Assembly (NCBI GenBank): GCA_016858145.1
Contig: JAEHOE010000043.1
Coordinates: forward strand, 124,001 to 188,000
DNA length: 64,000 nucleotides
DNA from: Edaphochlamys debaryana
Lineage: Eukaryota; Chlorophyta; Chlorophyceae; Chlamydomonadales
Direction: 5' to 3'
A program made the translations under genes and the position numbers. Position 1 is the first letter of the stretch. Each line of letters starts with the position of its first letter. Shown one piece after another: positions 53,001-64,000 of this stretch. The notes beneath the pieces are model-generated. The model was not told the origin of the DNA, did no database searches, and saw only the letters and a program-made list of their open reading frames with translations.

Positions 53001-55685
53001 AGCAGCAAGCGGCTAAGGGCGGGGAGGGCAAGGCTGCGGAGCGGCGGCAGGCGGCGGGCCGCAGCGCGGGCCGCGAGGCGGAGGCCGCAGCTCGGGAGCC
53101 GGAGCCGAAGCGGCGCCGGGAGCAAGCCGACGGCAGCGGCAGCGGCGGCGAGGGTGGTGACGGTGGCGGTGAGGGGTCGCGTGGCTTGCATGCTGCCCCG
53201 GGGCCGCACGGGGAGGTGGAGCAGGTGAGGGGCCGGGCGGCAAGCGCAGGCTTTGGGTCCGTCGGCCGGGTGCAGGCCGCACCGTGGGCCGGTGTGGCCT
53301 CGAGGCGGCCACCGGCCCATGCTGCCCCCTCGCAGGCATGTTGGAGCAAGTCCGCACATGCGCCTCACGCCCTGCCTTTTCCCGCCTGGCCCTCTTTGTG
53401 TCGCAGGCGCCCAAGCCGACGGTCTCGCCCCGCCAGGGCCGCAGCCCTGAGCCGGAGCAGCAGCCGCAGTACCAAAAGGGCCAAAGGTGGGGTGCCGGGT
53501 AGCGGGCTCGGGCTGTTCAGTGGGGATCTCGCTTACAGTTCGTCCTCGCTGCGCCCCGCTAGTGCCCGCCGCATTCCGTGCTTCCAGACCTGGGCGGGCT
53601 GGGCATGGCTTAAGCCGAGCGGCTCCGTTCCCCAGTCCCAACAACTGACGTCCTCTCAACATGCTCGCCCTCCCGGCCCTGCAGTGTGTGGCTGGTCAAG
53701 GAGGACGGCTCCCGGGTGCCGGCCAAGGTGCTGGGTCTGCAGCCGCCCGCCGCGCCAGGTATCAAGGGAGGCCAGGGCTGGGCCCGGACCCACGGCTCAA
53801 CTGACATCTGCAGTACCTGACCTTTGTCACCACGGCAGCCCTGCTCTGTACTGAAGCTAGCGCTTGCTCCGCCCCACACTCGCCTGGGCGAGGCGAGCGG
53901 TGCCTCCGCGCCCCATGCGGCCCCACCTCCCTGCCCCCGGACCGCCCCGCCCCGCCCCAGGCGAGCTCCCCCGGTACTCCCTGGTGGCGGAGGGCCGCAA
54001 GCTCACGGCCGCGGAGCCGCAGCTGGCGCCGCAGGAGGACCGCCTGCAGCGCCCGGGCCCGGGCCCGCGCCAGAGCCCCCCGCCGGCGCCGGCGCCGCCT
54101 CTTGATAAGGTGGGGCCTCCGCTGTGCGACTCGGGGCTCAGCCTGGAGCCGCCCCTCTCGTACGGGGCAGGGCACAGCCGGGCGACCGTCCGGGGTTTGG
54201 GACAGGGAGGTGTTATGTGTGGGTCCATTGAGGGGGCCTGAGCCTGAGCCTCGCACCGGCCCGTGCTGGCCCTGGCGTGCAGGTGGAGACCGGTGCCCAG
54301 GGCCCCAGCGCTGACGGGCCGCCCGCAGAGCACGAGCCGCACGGTGAGGGCGTCGCTTGCCCGCGCTGAGGCTTTGTGGTGGCTGTGCATCCCCGGACTT
54401 GCGGCTGGACTGCCGGCGCCCTTCCCGCCCACCCAGCCAACCCGTGTGTGCTGGTGCAGGCGCTACCGGGCCTGCACCCGCGAGTGGCGACCCCGTCCCC
54501 TGCCAGCGGTCAGCCCCCGCGGCCGTGCCCGTCAACGCCCAGCCGCCAGCCGCTGGGAACGCCGCCGCGGGCGCCCCGCAGGCAGCTGCGCCTCACAGCA
54601 CCACTGGAGGCGACAAGGCCCGGACCTCCAAGCGCAGCCGAAGCCCGCGCAGCCGCAGCCGCAGCAGGTGGGTGCACACGGTTGTGGCCCGCCGGCGCTG
54701 CCGACCCGAGGCGTGCTTCAGGAGCTCCGCACGCTGACGCCGGCCCCTCCCGCCTCTGACGCGCAGTGGCCGCAGCCGCCGCTCCAGTCGGTCCCGCAGC
54801 CGCAGCCGCAGCCGCAAGCGGGGAGGCGGGGGCGGCCGCTCCCGCTCGCGCTCACGCTCCCGCAGCAGAAGCAGGTGGGGCAGGCGAGGCGCTGGGGGAG
54901 CGGGCCTGGGGCCTCGTCTGAGTAGTGCGGTGGTCAGGTGGTGCTATCTGCCGGGCTCACATTCCAACCGCCCCAAACGGCGCAGGGACCGTGGTGTGCG
55001 GAGGGACCGCTCGAGGTCGTCTTCCCCCCGCCAGCGTGACCGGGAGCGGGACCGCAGCCGCCAGGAGCGACGGAGGAGCCGCAGCCGCAGCGCTCGCCGC
55101 CGTCGCTCCTCACGCAGTCGATCGCGGGATAGGGCCCGGGAGCGGGAGCGGGATTGGGATCGCGACCGGGATCGCGAGCGGGAGCGGGAAAGGGAGCGGG
55201 AAAGGGACAGGGACAAGGGCCGGGATCGAGACCGAGACCGGGACCGGGACCGAGACCGGGAGCGGGAGCGGGGCCGGGATGACCGGGCGCAGAGCGATGA
55301 GGACCGGGTGGCACCCGACACCAAGGAGCGGCGGCACCGGGACAAGAAGGCGTCCTCCGGGCGCAAGGAAAAGAGCAAGGACAAGGAGCGACGGCGTCGC
55401 GGGTCGGCGGGTGCTGCAGATAGCGAGGATTCGGGTAGTAGCGAGTCTGACAGCCAAGGTACGTTAAGGGAGGGGGGCGGCGACGTGCTTCTGGGCCGGC
55501 CGCTGCCGTTGGGCGCGACCTCCCCGGGCGGGGTGGGCTACATGACTGCTTCATGGCAGGCCGTCGTGTGCTGGCGCCGGGACCTCGGGGAACGGGAGCT
55601 GAATCCATCCGCACTAAGCTGCCTGTTTCACGCTGCAGGACACAAGAAGAAGAAGCACAAGAGCAAGAAGAGCAAGAGGGGCTGA
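50065..55685 (+). CDS. RS-domain, P/Q-rich splicing-type protein
   Basis: Fifteen exons give 1018 residues with all phases agreeing: 50065-50823, 51000-51101, 51247-51316, 51655-51810, 51938-52131, 52480-52564, 52782-53224, 53407-53486, 53685-53758, 53961-54109, 54283-54343, 54460-54667, 54767-54874, 54938-55458 and 55639-55685. The first 250 residues are Gln/Pro/Tyr-rich with a polyproline run. Exon 4 has a likely conserved core, R-I-P-D-W-L-R-E-E-M-L-K-R-Q. Exon 6 is a helix (I-R-Q-E-V-I-H-R-E-I-R-A). Exon 7 has an acidic run. Exons 12-14 form a long RS domain with SR repeats and then RD/RE repeats, and the end is Lys-rich. RS domains act in nuclear pre-mRNA splicing, often controlled by SR kinases. 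No RNA-recognition motif was seen, so it is a splicing-related or matrix-type factor rather than a classic SR protein. I do not recognise the exact family. Confidence 0.8.
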
Positions 55686-56109
55686 GGAGCGGGGTCCGCG
55701 TGTCATGCTCCCAAGCAAGCAGGCGGGAGCCGCGTGTGTCGAAGTGCCGAACTAGGCGTGGAGGCAGCGTGGCACCGGTCTGGCCCACGAGACGGCTGCG
55801 CTGCGAGTTCAGCGACAGCCGAGGCACCGAACTGGAGGTGCGGATGTGCTGTGGCTGGATCAGGGCCAGTAAGCTCCCTGCCGGCATCGACCGGTAGAAG
55901 GTGGCTCCGGACTGGGCAGGTGCTGAAAGCCAAGTGGGGCCTGGCAGATCAGGTAGCTGGGCGCGATGAGATAGATGGGCACTTAAGCCTCTGACGCGAC
56001 CCCACTCCCGGTTGGGCTCGCAACTTGTGGGCTTGCAGTTGCAATGTCAAGCGGGCCCAAACTTTTGTGTTGGCGTGAGTGCCTGCGTGCCACATTAACA
56101 TGCGATTTA
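55686..56109. other. Downstream region of the RS gene
   Basis: This presumably holds the 3' untranslated region; no gene or clear TGTAA signal was seen. Confidence 0.35.
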
Positions 56110-56468
56110 CGCCTAGTCCCGTCTCCCATGTGCGGAGTCCTGCCTCTGTACCCATGACCCGTGCACGGTCAAACGTGCAGCCTCGCGGCGGACGAAGCGG
56201 ACTGTTCACACAGTCACCTCCAGCCCCACTGCGTTGGCTAGGCTCCTGTTGTTGTTACATGTTGGCGCAGATCCAACCCAATCGAGCCGCTAGGTCCTGA
56301 GTCCCCAGCGCCCCCTGGCTTGCCTGCATGCCCTCTGCATCCCATGCCGTACCCCCTTCCCCATTCGTGCACCCTTGCTCAACGCCAAGCCCCACCAGTT
56401 CCATCAAAGTCAGAAGCACACCCGCATAACGACCTCAACCCCCGAAGATCTATCTACTGCAATCCAGC

Positions 56469-56551
56469 TTCCCCAGCCAGCGCAATCGTCGCATTTGCTG
56501 GCCTTGCTTTTCGCGTAACTCGTCTCCCGTGTCTCCTTTCCCCAGCCAGCG
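56469..56551. repeat. 69-bp insertion between 14-bp direct repeats
   Basis: TTCCCCAGCCAGCG occurs at 56469-56482 and 56538-56551; copy 1 of the duplication has it once. The inserted sequence resembles 28496-28545 (TTTGCTGGCCTTGCTT...CGTAACTCGTCTCCCGTG), so it comes from a dispersed repeat. Confidence 0.75.
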
Positions 56552-56747
56552 TCACGGCCCGTCACCCAGCTCCATGCCTGTGCTCAACGTCTGTACTCCA
56601 TCAGCCCCAGGCCCCCACATGTGCCCTCATAGAATGGGTGACCTCCCGACACATATGCCCATGAGAGTGCGTCCCTCCCCCCAGCCGCAAGCAGCCATGT
56701 GCCGTACACATCGTCCAGCGTCTGTCTGCGCCCGGCCATGCCTGCAC

Positions 56748-58092
56748 TCAGGGCCCCGCCACCGCGTGCACCGCCTTCAGGCCCTCCAGCGCCTGGCTCA
56801 GGTGCTGCACGGTCAGCGACGCCATGCCCTGCGTCAGGATGTGCGCCGTGCCCTCGTGCGCCAGTGCGCCGGTGAGCACAGCCAGCGTGTTGCCCGCCGC
56901 TCTGCATCCGGGGGGAGGAAGGGAGGGGCCGCAGGATTTGGAAGGGAGCAAGGCACGGGCGACATGCGGTGCGTGTGAGTTGCAGCCAGGGCGGCTGATA
57001 CGGCCAGAGCACAGCAGGGGGTGTCCAACGTAAGCTCGTCTATCCTAACCGCGCCTTGGACAGAGACAGGAGCACGGCAGCGCTGGGCGGCGGACGGCAC
57101 TGTGCGTGCTCTCAGCCCGGCGCTCTGCGGCCCCGCCCTTCCCCGCCTGCCCCTGCCTCACATGTTAGCGGCGATGCCCTCCCGCCACTCCTGCACGTCT
57201 CGCTCCAGCTGCGCGATGTCCCCAGCGACCGGCAGCAGCGGCCCCCGCGCCAGCGCCAGGTCCATCAGGGCGTGCAGCCGCTCCTCCGTGAAGCCTTGCG
57301 TGCTCGCCGCCAGGGCGCTGAGCGCGGCGTCGCGGCCCTCGTCGCCCACCCGCAGCGGCTCGGCCAGGGGCGGGTTCGGGGGCACGGGCAGGGCCGCGTT
57401 GAGCGCAGCCAGCCACTGCGGTGACCCCGCCAGGGGGAGCGGCAGCGATCGCGCGATGTTGCCGCGGGTGCAACGGACCAGCCCGCCGCCCCGCTGGTGC
57501 TGGCGGAGCCGCTGGTCGATGATGGCCTTGCGGGCAGCAGCGCTCGGCAGCCCAGGCTGCGGCGAAGGAACGAGTGGCGGAAATGGTAAGGCATCCATCC
57601 TCGCGGTGGCATCATGTGCGTGACTCGGCCACGGAGCACGCGAGGCAGCGCAGGATCACAGCTCAAGGCAGTGCATCGGGCCCCGGGCTCTAACGATCAA
57701 GGGCAGCTCAAGGCCTTTGACAAGTCGCCTGGGCCATGAATGCATGGCTTCAGCGCGCAACGCTCACCTGACAGCAGAACGCGCAGATCGTGCTGATGGT
57801 CGTCACGGCCACCAGGGCGACAGCCGCGCCAGCGAACGCGCCCTCGAGCTGGGCCCTGGTGGATGCGCTGGGCATCCTCGACATGACCGCGCCTTGGCGA
57901 CACGCGCACAGGAGCCTGCGGAGCGATGCGTACAGGAGGGCATCAGGCAGCTGCAGCTTCCCTCTTCAGCTTGCGTGGACAGCTCACCGCAGATGGTTCG
58001 CAGCCCAGCAAGTTCTCGACCGTCGTGCAGATTGCGTTGAGTCCGTTGCAAGCGAAGTCTTGCAGGGACGGCTCGGCTGTTTTGCTGCTCAT
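56748..58092 (-). pseudogene. Frameshifted copy of the unknown membrane protein (X2)
   Basis: The exon positions match X1: 58092-57988, 57915-57768, 57556-57162 and 56901-56748, with conserved splice sites. Exon 2 is 148 bp, against 147 in X1, because a run near 57852 reads GGGCCC where X1 has GGGCC. The extra base shifts the frame before the membrane segment, so the spliced product would lose the hydrophobic segment and the T-Q-G-F-T region. Exon 1 and exons 3-4 are otherwise well kept, with few substitutions, so the lesion is recent or is a sequencing error in a homopolymer. Elsewhere X2 differs from X1 mainly by conservative changes. Confidence 0.75.
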
Positions 58093-58605
58093 TCTCTACG
58101 TGTGCGGCTGACAGCAGGTGGCTCTGCTTGGTTCTTAGGCGCGTGGCCTTCTTATCGGGCGACCTCAATCGCGAGCCGTACAGGTCCGAGGCCTTTCACG
58201 AATTCATCAATTCGCCCAGCACCCACTCCTCCCCGCATCCATCGCACAACATCCGTGCTCCTGTGTGCAACCCATCAAGACGTGTGTGCCTTAAGAGCCC
58301 CTGCGCCTGCGCGTCTCACAACTGCCGCCGCGGGTCCTCGCCCTCGGTCCAGCCCCCTCCGCTTCGCAGCCCCAGCCGGCCGGCTCCGTCAGAAACCGAG
58401 TCCCCAGCAGCCATTCCCATCGCCCTTGCTCGGCCCTTGCAACACCACACCCAGCCCTGGCAGGGACACGTGGCAGTGCGTGGGTGCCGGTCCATCCTGC
58501 AGACACAAAAACGGACTGCCGTGCCATGCACTTTCGGCCTCCCTGACTCCCCACGGCGGTCTCCCATTCAACTTCCCAGCCCCTCCACCTCAACCGCCCC
58601 TGAGC

Positions 58606-61600
58606 TTAAGCCGACGAAGGTCCGGGCATTGCCTCCGCAGCCCACGCCTGCCGGCTCGCCTTGGGCGGGCGGCCCCGCCTCTTGGCAGCCTCCGGCCCCG
58701 AAGCCGCCCCAACGGTCGGTGCCGCCGCCGTCGCCACCTCCCCTTGCGCCTGAGCACTAGCGCCGTCCGCCGACCCCGCCGCCTTTTTCGCAGCTGCCAC
58801 GCGCCGGACAGTCTCGCGCGCGACGCGCTTCGGCGCCTCCGCCGGCTGCGCCGCCAGCGCCGCTCCCGCGTCCGCCTTGGCCGCAGCGGGGGCGGGCTTC
58901 ACGGGGTCCAGCCGCGCCGAGCTGCGGGCGGTCGTGCGGCGGGCCGCGGGCTTGGGCGCCGCCGCCTGGGCCCCCTCGCCTGCCGCCGGCGCCGGAGGGG
59001 CCTCAGGCGCCGCCGTGCCGTTCCGTACGCTGTCCCGCCGGGGGCCGCTCTTAGCGGTGGCGCGGGCACGCTTGGGCGGAGCGCCCTCAGCCTTGGGCGC
59101 CGGCCCCGCAGCCGCAGGCCCCGCCCCCGCCCCCACGGGGAACTCCACCTCGCCCTCGCTCGCTGCCGCTGCGTTGGCGGCCGCCGCCGCGCGGTCCCTC
59201 GCTCGCTCCGCCTCCACCAGCTGCCGCTGCGCCGCTGCCAGCTGCTGCCGGAGGGAGTCCGCCTGGGAGGCCGCGGCCTGGGCGGAGGCCAGCTCGTCCT
59301 GGGGGGCATGGGCGTGAGAGCCTTGGGTAGTACCCGGGCGTAGAGGGAAAGCACGGGTGTGCTAGCTGTGCGCGCCAGCGTGTGTACGGAGGAGGCCGTC
59401 CGCACTCCGCAGCGAAACCCATGGGCCCTGCCTGATCCCACACCTCTGGCCCTATCACAGCCCCGGCCCCCGCCAGCACGGCGCCGCATGCCTCGTGTGC
59501 ACCGCCCCTCCCCCCCCACCAGCCCCCCTGCCCCTCCCCCCCCCACCTGCAGGTGCTGCAGCTGCTGGCGGAGCTCGGTGGCCTCCTGGCGGGCGGCCAC
59601 GGAGCGCATCTCGCTCTCAGCCATCTGGGGGGGGGGGGATGTCTTGGGAGTTTCTTTTGGGGGGAGGAAGGAGGCGGCGGGTCGTGGTAAAAGGGGCAAG
59701 TGAAGTCGAGCCGGACGAGCTTGGCGGCATGGGGCTGGCGCGGCGCCCCCACGGCGCTTGGGGCCACCTCCCCTCCAGCCATTGTGCCCACTACTCGCTC
59801 GGCAGCACACGCCCCCTGGCCCCAGTGCCTCCGCAGAGCCCTCCTGCACACAAGAGAAACCCTAGTGCCCTGCCCTCCTCCGGCGCCCCTGCCCTGCACC
59901 TTCGCCCGTCCCCTCCTCCCCCCACCTCCCGCCGGATGGCCCCCGCCGCCTGCTCTGCCTTTGTGAGGGCCGTCTTGGAGGTGTCAGCCACACGCACCAG
60001 CTCGGCCTCGCGGGAGGCGGCAGCCTGGGGTCGGGGGGAGGGCGTCAGCGGGGGTGGGAGTGTCACAGGCGGCCGGAGCACGCGCCCTCCTGACCCCCCT
60101 CCCTCTGCACCCTCCCTCTGCATTCTCCCCACCCCCGCCCCCGCCGCCCCCTCACCTGCACCTGCTGCCCCAGCTCCGCGCTCCGCCGCTCCACGCCGTT
60201 GAGCGCCGCCGACAGCTCCGCCACTCGGGCGTCCGCGGCGGAGGCGGAGGCGCGCGCGACGTCCAGCTGGGAGCCCAGGGCGGCCAGCTCGGAGGCGGCG
60301 CGCTCAGCCTCCTGGTGGGGGGGGGGCAGGGGAGGGGGTGTTTGAAGCTGATAAGCGGGAGAGCGTCGAATGGTTAGTGGGATTGCCGGAGAAGGCGGGC
60401 AGGTGGGGGGGGGCAGGGGAGGGGGGCGGCTGTCATGGCCCATGCACGGGGGGTCGGGGGCGGGCGGGGGCAGGGAAGCGCGTGCTGCCCTCGCACCAGC
60501 GACCACGGACGACACCCCTTCCCCCCTCTCATGGCCGAGCCCCCTGCCCCCGCTGGCGCCCCGAGCGGGGGACACAGCGGTCCCAGCCCCAGGCATGAAG
60601 TGCCTCGACCGCCGCCGGGAGGCACCACAACCACCACAACCATCATAACCGGGGCGAGTTCAAGGGACACGCGCCTTCTCCGCCCCCCCCCCCGTACCCG
60701 CCCTTCCCCTCTCCCCACCTGCTTGTAGTGCTGCGCCTTCTCGCGCTGCTTGTCCGCCCGGCCCTCCGCCTCCCGCAGCGCCCCCTGCGTCCCCACCAGC
60801 TCCCGCGCCGCCGCCTCCTGCGCCGCCTTGAGCGAGCGGGCGGTGGCCTCCAGCTTGGAGTGCCGCTCCTGGGGGGGGGAGGGGGAGGGGGGAGGGAGGA
60901 GGGGGTAAGCGGCGCTGAGCGGGGTCACAGGGCATCATGGCAAGGGGAAGGAGATGGGCACAGGCACGGCCCTGAGCGGCCCCTGCAATGGACCAGCGGG
61001 ACTGTGACTGAGGCTGACGACCTGGAAGGTCGGGCGCTCAAGGGCCGAGCCCCATGGAGGGCGCATTCTGAGGGCGCCGGGCCCTCCTCTGACGCTCTCC
61101 GTCGCAAACCATAGCCCTGCCCCTGCCGCTGCCCAGCCCCCGAGCTCCGCTCCACCCGCCCCCCGCCCCTCCCCCCACCTGCAGCTCCTCCAGCTCGCTG
61201 CGCAGGGTGTGGCGCTGGGAGCGCTCCGACTCGAGCTCGGCCTGGGGGGGGGGGAGTGGGGGGGAGGAGGAGGCGGGGCGAGGGTGAGCGGGGAAGGGGG
61301 AGGGCAGGAGCTGGGAGGAGAAGAGGGAAGGAGGGTACTTATCGTGCGACAGTCGTCGGCGCAGCGGCCGGGAGGTGCGAGGGCGCGAGGCCGGGAGGGC
61401 GCAGGCCGGCAACGCAGCGGGGCGGAGCGAGGAGAGCAACGGCCACCCCCCGCTCAACCCCCCCCCCCTACTGCCATCCCCCACTCAACCCCCCCTCCTG
61501 CCCCTCCCCTCCCCCCACCTCGCTCCGGTCCAGGTGCTCCGCCAGGCGGTCCATCTGCTGCTCCAGGTCCTGCACGCGCGCGGCGGAGGCGGAGCGGGCG

Positions 61601-64000
61601 GCCTGGGGGGGGGCAGGGGGGGGATGGGGGGGTGGGGTGGGGGGAGATGGGTGGGTGGGGTGGGGTATGGGGCGGAGGGGTGGACTACGACGCAGGGCCA
61701 TCCCCAACCGGCCTATGGCCCACCCCAGGGTATCTCCTTCGACACGCAGCACACGACCGCACCGCTCCGCCCAGCCTCCCCGCCCCCCCCTGCACTCGCC
61801 TGCGCCTCCGCCGCCCGCGCCGCCGCCGCCTCCAGCTCCGCCGCCAGCTCCGCCGCCGCGCCCTGCTGCTCAGCGGCGCGCAGGTCGGCGGCGGTGACCC
61901 GCTCCTCCGCGGCCGCCAGGCGCTGGGCGGCCTGGGCCACACGGCCCTGCAGGGAGTCCACCTGGGGGTGGGGTGGGGGGTGGGGGGGAGGGCGGGTGAG
62001 CCCGAAAGGTGTGGGGGCAGCCAGGCTGACGAGCTACAGACACAGAAAGGGGTTGAGGATGAGAACTTGGACCTTGGAGCTGGGGCGCGCATGGGGCGCT
62101 AAGCGTTCCGTCGCGTGGGGGTCAGACCCGAGTCTGCACGGACAGCCCCGCCCCCCTCCCCGGCAAGGCGCTCTCGAGGCCCCTCCCCCTCCCCCTCCCC
62201 GGCAAGGCGCTCTCGAGGCCCCTCCCCCTCCCCCTCCCTCCCTCCCGCTCCCCTCCGCTCTCCGCGCCCGCACCTGCGCCTGCAGCGCCTTGGAGGCGGC
62301 CGACTCGGAGTGCAGCTCGGCCTGGGGGGGGGGGTGAGGGGGAGAGGAGGTGCACGGGAAAGAGAGGGTGGAGGGGGTGGGGTAGGTGACGGAGGAAGAA
62401 GAGGGTGAGGAGTAAGGGGAGGGGGAGGGCCACGGGAGTGCGGCTGTGCGCTAGCCCGGAGGGCGCACAAGCCGAGGAGAGACGCCCCGCTGCCTGCTCG
62501 ACCGGGCCCTGCAGCCCTGGTCGGCCGCCGCTGCCCGCACCCGCACACGCCCCCCCGCCCCCGGTACCGCACCTTGGTGGCGTGCAGGTGCTCGGTGGTG
62601 CGGCTGAGCTCCTCCTCCAGCGCCGCGCAGCGCTCCAGCAGGGCCGAGGCGTCGGCGGAGGCGGCGTCGGAGGAGGCCTGGGGGGTGAGGGTGGGGGTGG
62701 GGGTGGGGGTGGGGGTGGGGGGTGGGGGTGGGGGTGGGGGTGGGGGTGGGGGTGGGGGGGCACGAGTGTGCTGACCCGGTGCTGGTGGCGGTGGAGCGAA
62801 CCTTGAGCAGCAGAAGGCCGGACCCGTGCACTGGCCGCACTTCAGCAACAAGGGAAGCCCAAGCAGTTGGAAACAGCAGGACCCGTGCGTGTGGTTGGGC
62901 GGGGCGATGACGAGGTGCTTTGCGGGGCAGGGCGGGACGCGGTGTAGCACATCACTCCGCCCGCTGCGCGCCCCCGCCCGCGTGGTCCCACCTGCAGCTG
63001 CTCCGAGCGGCGCCGCTCCGCCTCCAGAGCCCCCGCCAGGGCCTCCCGCTCAGAGGCCAGCGCGGCCCGGGCGGCCTCCAGGGCGGCCTCGCGCGCAGCC
63101 GAGGCCTGAGGGTGAGTGAGGGCGGGGAGGGGGAGCAGGGGAGCGCATGAGGATTACCGCGCATCTGCGTGCACAGTCAGTCGGCTCCCCGCGGGCGCAG
63201 CAGGCTCCTGGGCCCTGCACATCCTCCCTCCTGTGTCCGCAGCGCACCCCCGGGCGCGAATCAGCGAAACCCCCCCTCGCCGTCCCGCCACCACATGAGG
63301 ACGCAACCTGTCAGGCGGCCCGCCGCCGCTTTCGGCTTCCATCGCCATTGCACACATGTCTCTAAAGCGAGAGCCACCCCTACGCCGACCCCCACACACA
63401 GCGCACCGCCGGCGGGCACGACTACACCCACGCCGGACTTTGCTCTGGGTCACGGCGCAGCGAGGTTCGGACCAGCCTTCCAGCCAGCTTCACAATCCAG
63501 TATGTTCGGGGTACGCCCGTTTCAGCCGGGTTCTCGCTTTTTGCTGCTTTGGGTTTACTTTTAGCTATCACTAACCAGGGTCAGCACACACCGCACCTTC
63601 TCCGCCGCCCTGGCCTCCGCCAGCTGCTTGGTCAGCTGCGCCGCCAGCCCCGAGGCCTGCTCGGATGCGGCCTGGGCGTGCGCCAGCTGGGAGGCGCGAT
63701 CCGACAGGTCGGACTGGGGGGCGGAGGGGGAGGGGCGCGGGTGGGTAGGGGAGAGAGTAAGCCGAAGCGCGGGAACTCGGTGTATGCAGCAGAGGGAGTG
63801 CCAACGAAGGGGGGGGGGTGACATCACCAGCTGGCGGCCGGCACACGGGGGCAACGGTGGGGGGTGGCAACAGAGGCTTGCACCACCCCATCATCGCCCC
63901 CCGCCCCCACCTCCAGCTTGGACACGCGGCTCCGCGCCTTGCCCAGCTCCGTGCGCGCCCGCACGCCCGCCTCCTCGGCAGCGGCCTGCGCCCGCGTCGC
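58606..64000 (-). CDS. Long coiled-coil protein with C-terminal AT-hook, 5' end outside
   Basis: Fourteen exons are visible on the minus strand: 64000-63911 (partial), 63713-63597, 63105-62992, 62677-62573, 62321-62274, 61961-61800, 61602-61519, 61241-61179, 60868-60719, 60311-60156, 60024-59926, 59624-59547 and 59298-58606 account for all but any small exon I missed; the joined frame is open. Every intron I could place is phase 0. The exons encode Ala/Glu/Arg/Leu heptads (a coiled coil), such as L-E-Q-Q-M-D-R-L-A-E-H-L. The last exon ends the coil and continues into an Ala/Pro/Lys-rich tail with an AT-hook, K-R-R-G-R-P-P-K, which binds the minor groove of AT-rich DNA. Coil plus AT-hook suggests a nuclear structural or chromatin protein, but coiled coils of this kind are also common in flagellar proteins. 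The exon at 61961-61800 ends at a GC donor. Confidence 0.7.

Larger units (their letters stand above)
56110..58880. repeat. Segmental duplication, copy 2
   Basis: Match of 41830-44473. Here the duplicated 3' exon is continuous with the full coiled-coil gene, so this is likely the source locus. It differs by short insertions: one near 56250-56300, and a 69-bp insertion between direct repeats near 56469-56551. Confidence 0.9.

Noticed and set aside
57790..59343. 517-codon plus-strand frame
   Set aside because: It lies antisense to the X2 copy and the last exon of the coiled-coil gene, and has no domain features.

Overview
The window is nuclear DNA of a volvocine (Chlamydomonas-like) green alga. 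The signs are GC-rich sequence, many short introns with GTG(A/C/G)G donors and C-rich CAG acceptors, an (S)P-rich pherophorin-type glycoprotein, a twin-arginine-targeted thylakoid lumen protein, a cilium/BBSome regulator, and plentiful non-autonomous transposons. No tRNA, rRNA or CRISPR was recognised. All gene models below are hand-spliced; wherever a full model is given, the exon lengths sum to an open frame.

Layout. 1-5.5 kb: a gag-only LTR retroelement whose left end lies outside the window, sitting beside a possible broken exon. 6.3-7.1 kb: a hAT-type MITE with a perfect 8-bp target duplication. 7.7-10.85 kb (+): a pherophorin-like gene of 7 exons. 11.4-12.7 and 21.2-22.3 kb: two copies of a second hAT-like element, each with its own 8-bp target duplication. 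13.3-15.2 kb (-): LZTFL1, 8 exons. 17.16-19.85 kb: a satellite of about 22 copies of a 121-bp unit with an 8-unit higher-order period, followed by a 33-bp minisatellite. 23.4-24.3 kb (-): an orphan coiled-coil/ORF1-like protein. 25.6-27.5 kb (+): a 6-exon membrane protein of unknown function. 27.5-31 kb: repeats only. 31.0-33.3 kb (-): an ankyrin-type gene with a damaged 5' end. 34.2-36.1 kb (-) GCN5 and 36.4-37.4 kb (+) MPH2-like: divergent from a shared 241-bp promoter. 38.3-41.7 kb: dispersed and roughly 1-kb tandem repeats. 42.3-43.7 kb (-): a second member of the unknown membrane family. 45.6-49.6 kb (-) UTP18 and 50.1-55.7 kb (+) an RS-domain splicing-type protein: divergent. 56.7-58.1 kb (-): a frameshifted third member of the unknown family. 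58.6 kb to the window end (-): a long coiled-coil protein with a C-terminal AT-hook.

The ordinary genes serve separate tasks: chromatin acetylation (GCN5), ribosome assembly (UTP18), splicing (RS protein), ciliary membrane traffic (LZTFL1), photosystem maintenance (MPH2) and extracellular matrix (pherophorin). The less ordinary content is an uncharacterised membrane-protein family present three times. Two of those copies lie in a segmental duplication of about 2.6 kb, whose apparent daughter copy is intact while the apparent parent copy carries a frameshift. Other points of note are the helically phased ACGTG array in the LTR promoter, two GC-AG introns, and the higher-order satellite.
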